The notes below the pieces were generated by a model. That model searched no databases. It was not told the origin of the DNA and worked only from the letters and a program-made list of their open reading frames with translations. Position numbers and translations under genes: made by a program. DNA of 59,638 nucleotides from Legionellales bacterium (GTDB lineage Bacteria > Pseudomonadota > Gammaproteobacteria > Comchoanobacterales > Comchoanobacteraceae), in assembly GCA_018664045.1 (NCBI GenBank), contig JABJPE010000069.1, forward strand, positions 1 through 59,638, in the 5' to 3' direction. This document shows, in pieces, positions 55,549-59,638 of the stretch. Every line of letters starts with the position of its first letter. Position 1 is the first letter of the stretch.

Positions 55549-55583
55549 CTATTAATAATAGCGTAACACTTATTTAAATAAGT
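55549..55583. promoter_or_regulatory. Two palindromes upstream of clpA
   Basis: CTATTAATAATAG (55549-55561) and the perfect 16-bp palindrome ACTTATTTAAATAAGT (55568-55583) lie 67-100 bases before the clpA start. They may be operators; no known regulator matches. No clpS reading frame exists in this 214-bp spacer. Confidence 0.4.
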
Positions 55584-55649
55584 AAATATGCAAACGTGGT
55601 GTGATAGTAGTGGATGATAAATAGGTGCTTTTAAAACAAGGAGAAAATT

Positions 55650-57911
55650 ATGTTTGCGCAAAGTCTAGAAATAACCCTTAATTTAGCATATAACAAAGCT
55701 AAAAGCAGTCATCATGAGTTCCTTACAATTGAGCATTTAATGCTGTCTTTATTAGAGAATCCAGATGCAGTTGAGGTTTTAACCGCATGTAGTGCCGACA
55801 TACAAAGACTAAGGACATCCTTAACTCTATGCATAGAAGAAAGTATGCCAATATCATTAACAAAATCCAAGCAAGACACACAGCCCACACTTGGCTTTCA
55901 GCGAGTTCTTCAGCGCGCCATATTTCAAGTTCAGGCGACCGGCAAAACAGAAGTAAATGGCGCTAATGTACTTTGCGCAATCTTTAGTGAGCAAGACAGC
56001 CAAGCTGCATCACTTTTAAATCAAGAATCATTTTCACGCTTAGATATAATAAACTATATAAATCATGGAGCACGTCCGCTTGATAGCGATGATGGAATCC
56101 AAAATTATGATAACCAGAATGATGATATAGTTGTAGAGCATAGCACATCTGAAAACATTTTAGAGAAGTATACAACAAACCTTAATATTAGAGCAAAAAA
56201 TGGTAAGATAGATCCTGTAATAGGAAGAGAGCACGAAATAAATAGAGCCTCACAAATATTATGTAGGCGCAGAAAAAACAACCCACTATTTGTTGGGGAG
56301 GCAGGCGTTGGTAAAACAGCAATCGCTGAAGGAATTGCATATTTAATCGAACATAAAAAATGTGCCAAGCCACTAGAGAATGCAACAATATTTAATATAG
56401 ATATGGGGGTGATGTTAGCAGGAACCAAATATCGTGGTGATTTTGAGAAAAGGCTACATGCTGTATTAAAGGAGCTTAAGAAGGTACCTAATGCAGTAAT
56501 ATTTATAGATGAAATACACTCCTTAATAGGTGCAGGCGCAGCATCTGGTGGTGCTTTAGATGCTGCCAATCTAATTAAACCACTATTGAGCAATGGAGAA
56601 CTTAAATGTATGGGGGCTACAACTTTTCAGGAGTACAGAAGCATCTTTAGCAAAGATAAGGCATTATCTAGAAGATTTCAAAAGATTGATATCTTAGAGC
56701 CAACAGAAGCTGAAACTCTAGGAATATTAAAAGGTATTCAAGCTAAATTTGAAAGTTTTCATGATGTAAAATATTCTGATGAAGCTTTGGAGTCAGCAGT
56801 TAAATTGTCAAAAAAATATATAACAGATAGATTTCTACCGGATAAGGCTATAGACATTATTGATGAAGTTGGTGCTAACTTTCACATGAATGAAAATTCA
56901 AGCAAGCAGGTAAAAAGCTCTGATATTGAACGCACTATCGCTAATGTTGCTAGGATTCCTGAGAAAAGCGTATCAAAATCAGATAGCGACTCACTATGCC
57001 ACTTAGAGCGAGATATATCGACTATGGTGTTTGGCCAAGACAATGCAATTGAAGCTGTTAGCAATTCAATTAAAATATCACGCTCAGGCTTAAGAGACCC
57101 GAACAAACCTATAGGATCATTTTTATTCACAGGACCAACTGGAGTTGGTAAAACAGAAGTAGCGTTGCAGCTAGCTAAATCTCTAAATCTAGAATTAATA
57201 AGATTTGATATGTCTGAGTACATGGAAAAGCACTCATCATCACAATTAATTGGTGCTCCTCCAGGCTACGTTGGTTTTGAGCAAGGGGGCTTACTTGCTG
57301 ATGCGATTGTAAAAAATCCACATGCAGTACTGCTTTTAGATGAAATAGAAAAGGCTCATCCAGAAATATTTAATTTATTATTACAGGTGATGGATCATGC
57401 TACTTTAACTGATAATAATGGTAGGCACATAGACTTTAGGCATATTATCATTATAATGACATCAAATACTGGAGCTTCATGCTTATCAAAAAACTCCATA
57501 GGCTTTACAGAGATAGAGCATGAATCTGAAAGCATGGCAGCGGTCAATAGCACCTTCACTCCTGAATTTAGAAATAGGCTTGATAAAATAGTTCAATTTA
57601 ACAAATTGACGCAGGAATGCGTGATGAAAATAGTTGATAAATTTATAACTCAACTAGAGGTCCAGCTAGATGATAAGAATATTTGTATGAAGGTATCCCC
57701 CGGCACAAAAAAATGGTTATGCGCTAATGGCACCGACGAAAAAATGGGGGCAAGACCAATGTCTAGGTTAATTCAGGAAGAAATAAAAGCAAACTTAGCT
57801 AATGAAATTTTGTTTGGTAAACTAAAAGATGGTGGTAAAGTAGATGTTACTTTAGTAAAAAGCAAGCCAACAATTAGAGCTGAAAAGAAAGTTAAAGCAC
57901 TAAAAAATTGA
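55650..57911 (+). CDS. clpA: ATP-dependent Clp protease ATP-binding subunit ClpA
   Basis: ClpA unfolds substrates and feeds them to ClpP. The 753-residue AAA+ protein has the Clp N-domain (residues 1-140, two repeats), D1 with Walker A GEAGVGKTAIAEG near residue 215 and IFIDEIHSLIGAG, D2 with GPTGVGKTEVAL near residue 495 and VLLLDEIEKAHPEIF, plus the ClpP-docking IGF loop (NSIGFTEIEH). It lacks the ClpB coiled-coil. clpS, which usually precedes clpA, is missing. infA is convergent, as in E. coli. Confidence 0.96.
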   Translation: MFAQSLEITLNLAYNKAKSSHHEFLTIEHLMLSLLENPDAVEVLTACSADIQRLRTSLTLCIEESMPISLTKSKQDTQPTLGFQRVLQRAIFQVQATGKTEVNGANVLCAIFSEQDSQAASLLNQESFSRLDIINYINHGARPLDSDDGIQNYDNQNDDIVVEHSTSENILEKYTTNLNIRAKNGKIDPVIGREHEINRASQILCRRRKNNPLFVGEAGVGKTAIAEGIAYLIEHKKCAKPLENATIFNIDMGVMLAGTKYRGDFEKRLHAVLKELKKVPNAVIFIDEIHSLIGAGAASGGALDAANLIKPLLSNGELKCMGATTFQEYRSIFSKDKALSRRFQKIDILEPTEAETLGILKGIQAKFESFHDVKYSDEALESAVKLSKKYITDRFLPDKAIDIIDEVGANFHMNENSSKQVKSSDIERTIANVARIPEKSVSKSDSDSLCHLERDISTMVFGQDNAIEAVSNSIKISRSGLRDPNKPIGSFLFTGPTGVGKTEVALQLAKSLNLELIRFDMSEYMEKHSSSQLIGAPPGYVGFEQGGLLADAIVKNPHAVLLLDEIEKAHPEIFNLLLQVMDHATLTDNNGRHIDFRHIIIIMTSNTGASCLSKNSIGFTEIEHESESMAAVNSTFTPEFRNRLDKIVQFNKLTQECVMKIVDKFITQLEVQLDDKNICMKVSPGTKKWLCANGTDEKMGARPMSRLIQEEIKANLANEILFGKLKDGGKVDVTLVKSKPTIRAEKKVKALKN

Positions 57912-57921
57912 TTAACTATTA

Positions 57922-58158
57922 TTAATCACGCTTCTTTCTTTCAATATTTCTTAGTATTATTCTGCCTTTATTAAGATCATATGGAGTTATTTCAACAACT
58001 ACAGAATCACCGGTTAATATACGGATGTAGTTTTTACGCATTTTTCCAGAAATATGGGCAGTAATCATGTGTCCGTTTTCAAGTTTTACTTTAAAAACTG
58101 TATTTGGCAGAGTATCTGTAACCACTCCCGCCATTTCGATTGTATCTTCTTTTGCCAT
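57922..58158 (-). CDS. infA: Translation initiation factor IF-1
   Basis: This small OB-fold factor occupies the ribosomal A site during initiation. The protein is 78 residues from ATG 58158. [41 protein letters not shown] and [10 protein letters not shown] are nearly the same as in E. coli, followed by a short basic tail (RNIERKKRD). An in-frame TTG at 58164 lies nearer the GGAG, but MAKED is the conserved start. Confidence 0.97.
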   Translation of the reverse strand: MAKEDTIEMAGVVTDTLPNTVFKVKLENGHMITAHISGKMRKNYIRILTGDSVVVEITPYDLNKGRIILRNIERKKRD

Positions 58159-58188
58159 AAGCAAACTTACTCCTATTAAACTTTGACA

Positions 58189-58217
58189 ATAATGCCTTAT
58201 TTATAGGAAATATGCAA
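58189..58217 (-). promoter_or_regulatory. infA promoter
   Basis: On the minus strand the -35 TTGCAT (58212-58217) and the -10 CATTAT (58189-58194) have a 17-bp spacer. Confidence 0.55.
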
Positions 58218-58261
58218 AGATTTTATATTTTATTATTTAACAAGGATTCCAATAACTCCCC

Positions 58262-58560
58262 ACTTACTGCTATAATCGCATAAAAACATTATCTGCAAAG
58301 AAAGCACACAACCTTCCCCACCCATAACGACAACACGTAGCACAAGCGCCCGCATGCATTTAAAACCGCCGTCAGTACAACCACATCCAAAACACCAGCC
58401 AAAGACCCCACAAACAACAACATCTCAACAAAAGTCATTTATAAACATGCCTCTAAACACTTCACAGAACCACCACCTTGCAAATAAAGCCAGGCACGCC
58501 CAAGCTGCGCAATCACCTCCCCACTTTTGCAAAACAATGGGGAATGTGTAGCTAAAATAA
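58262..58560. other. Gene-poor stretch with shifted composition
   Basis: This 300-bp part of the 875-bp spacer between infA and the last gene is richer in G+C and strongly strand-biased: very few G's on the plus strand. Short open frames exist on both strands. The plus-strand one at 58354-58551 is low-complexity His/Pro/Gln. A minus-strand one at 58289-58423 would make a 44-residue hydrophobic peptide (MLLFVGSLAGVLDVVV...). None has a convincing ribosome site or homology. It may be decayed sequence or an unrecognised RNA. Confidence 0.35.
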
Positions 58561-58635
58561 TAAATGTCTTTCTCAAGCATAAAATTCAACACAAAGAACC
58601 ACACCCCGTCATTACTATTTGCCTGGAGCCACCAC

Positions 58636-58822
58636 CGTCATTGCGAGGAGCTAACACTTTCCGAAGCGTTAGCTTAGGTAGGTGCGACGTCGCAATCCAG
58701 CCACCGATGTTATTTCTCCTCACCCCCGTCATTGCGAGGAGCGCAGCGACGTCGCAATCCAGCCACCGATGTTATTTCTCCTCACCCCCGTCATTGCGAG
58801 GAGCGTAGCGACGTCGCAATCC
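58636..58822. repeat. Three GTCATTGCGAGGAG-type palindromic repeat elements
   Basis: Elements at 58636-58698, 58727-58760 and 58789-58822 start CGTCATTGCGAGGAG and end CGACGTCGCAATCC; their ends ATTGCGA/TCGCAAT are inverted. Copies two and three are 34 bp and differ by one base; the 28-bp linkers between the three elements are identical, giving a 62-bp tandem period. The first copy carries 29 extra bases with their own inverted repeat AGCTAAC/GTTAGCT. Similar dispersed repeats occur in Rickettsia, Coxiella and other host-associated genomes. Confidence 0.85.
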
Positions 58823-58921
58823 ATCTTTTTGACCAATATTATCTTGCAATAGCAGAAATTATGCAGTCAATACATTCAAAACACAGCCATAAACAGAAAA
58901 AACCTCATATATTATCAATCT

Positions 58922-58955
58922 CTTAAGGCTTCCTTAAGAAACAATGTGTTATAAT
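58922..58955 (+). promoter_or_regulatory. PmrA-like box and promoter of the IQ-motif gene
   Basis: CTTAAG (58922-58927) and CTTAAG (58933-58938) are 5 bp apart, followed after 11 bp by a perfect -10 TATAAT (58950-58955). This is the best of three such promoters in the window. The start codon at 59034 is 78 bases downstream of the -10 box. Confidence 0.7.
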
Positions 58956-59033
58956 TAGGTTTTAATTACATTAAGTTATTCTATATGATTAGAATAATAT
59001 CATAATAAAAGGACTAATAACCAGAGAAATAAA

Positions 59034-59577
59034 ATGCCAATGATACCAACTGCATTCTTAACAGAAAGCATACTAAAGCCCTTAGTAAAATTTCAATTAG
59101 AAGCGCTAGGAGCAGCAGCTTTAATTTATTTTTCTCTAACACCTAAAGACACTGACGCACAAGCGGCACCTAGTAATGAAGAAGAAGCTACTAAAACCCA
59201 AAATCTAGCTAGAGGATACCTTTGTTGGTTTAGCTAAAGCTGTAATAGACCACGTCCTTGCACAAGTAGCCGCAACTCTTACGACTAGCATATTACCAGC
59301 AGTAGCTGCATTTATGCTAACACCAACAGGCATAGGACTTGGTATTGGACTATTATTAGCTACAACTGCTTTAGTTGGCTACTTAACCACTCCTAAAGTA
59401 ATTGGTCAGCAATTCCCAACCATGACTGCAACTCCTGCAACATCTTCTAGCCTTGAAAATACCAGCGCTACTAAAATACAAAGTCTATTTAGAGAACATT
59501 CCGCCAGAAAGGAATCTCCATCAGATAATCTATCAACAGAAAAGACTGGTGCTAGCGTACAAACCCGAGTCAAATAA
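59034..59577 (+). CDS. IQ-motif protein gene with one-base frame break
   Basis: Two overlapping frames appear to be one gene. Frame one (from ATG 59034, 67 codons) gives a hydrophobic N-terminus and EEATKTQNLARGY; frame two, open from 59209, gives two hydrophobic helices (about ILPAVAAFML and GLGIGLLLATTALVGYL), then SATKIQSLFREHSARKES and a polar tail to the stop at 59575. Joined by a +1 shift near 59220 the product is about 180 residues. ATKxQxLxR occurs on both sides of the break, and the second copy fits the eukaryotic IQ calmodulin-binding consensus IQxxxRxxxxR. It may be a candidate effector, a pseudogene, or a frameshifting gene. Confidence 0.55.
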
Positions 59578-59601
59578 GATTTATTTAGCTATTACGCCTA
59601 T

Positions 59602-59631
59602 AAAAAAGCCACTTTATGTGGCTTTTTTGTT
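59602..59631 (+). terminator. Terminator of the IQ-motif gene
   Basis: Perfect stem AAAAAAGCCAC/GTGGCTTTTTT with a TTTAT loop and T-rich tail, 25 bases after the stop codon. Confidence 0.85.
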
Positions 59632-59638
59632 TTTGTAG

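Noticed and set aside
58354..58551. 65-codon open frame in the infA spacer
   Set aside because: Low-complexity His/Pro/Gln/Thr sequence, no ribosome site, explained by local base bias.
58636..58822. CRISPR array
   Set aside because: Only three repeats, the would-be spacers are identical, the first unit has an insertion, and there are no cas genes. Better seen as dispersed palindromic elements with tandem duplication.
59453..59638. Open frame running off the right edge
   Set aside because: It overlaps the better supported IQ-motif frame and runs through the terminator hairpin.

Overview
The window is an AT-rich, densely packed chromosomal segment of a gammaproteobacterium. The class assignment rests on conserved gene order: response regulator uvrY/gacA - uvrC - pgsA - tRNA-Gly - tRNA-Cys - tRNA-Leu, trxB - ftsK - lolA - serS, rpsU - (yqeY) - dnaG - rpoD, gcvR divergent from dapA, miaA - hfq - hflX - hflK - hflC, and icd - clpA - infA. 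The low GC content, the lean gene set, GadC-like and Pht-like transporters, two Bax-inhibitor-1 family proteins, and three PmrA-type promoters in front of candidate host-directed or membrane proteins fit a host-associated lineage such as Legionellales/Coxiellales. That lineage is an inference; no rRNA or Dot/Icm gene is in the window.

Layout. 0-7 kb: pta (cut by the window edge), ackA, trxB, then ftsK-lolA-serS. 7-13.4 kb: a BI-1 protein, tRNA-Ser, uvrY/gacA-uvrC-pgsA with three tRNAs, and a lolC/E-type permease with lolD. 13.4-20 kb: gcvR, a DapA-like protein without its catalytic residues, a small lipoprotein, a second and longer BI-1-like protein behind a PmrA-like box, bolA, yciB, rluB, a TPR membrane protein, coaBC. 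20-24.5 kb: the macromolecular synthesis operon. 24.5-28.8 kb: nrdAB with paired NrdR-like boxes and a candidate small RNA after nrdB. 28.8-36.4 kb: two Na+/H+ antiporters, bcp, nadA, an amino-acid permease, a thioesterase and an unknown protein with an acidic tail. 36.4-42.9 kb: a large unknown multi-spanning protein with tandem repeats and a poly-A tract behind a second PmrA-like box, then hflC-hflK-hflX-hfq-miaA. 43-54 kb: an MFS transporter, rpmE-cdd, dusA-recJ, a three-gene leucine/isovalerate operon followed by two membrane protein genes, and mnmA. 54-59.6 kb: icd, clpA, infA, a gene-poor stretch with composition shift and palindromic repeats, and a frame-disrupted gene with two IQ (calmodulin-binding-like) motifs behind a third PmrA-like box.

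Most of the content is housekeeping: translation, lipoprotein sorting, DNA metabolism, cofactor synthesis and overflow acetate metabolism. The strongest unusual signal is the set of three exact CTTAAG-N5-CTTAAG sites, each 10-11 bp upstream of a -10 box and each in front of a non-housekeeping gene. This looks like a PmrA regulon. Two of its three members also carry frame-altering features near their secreted or C-terminal parts: an A10 tract, and a one-base frame break that resembles the prfB frameshift site.
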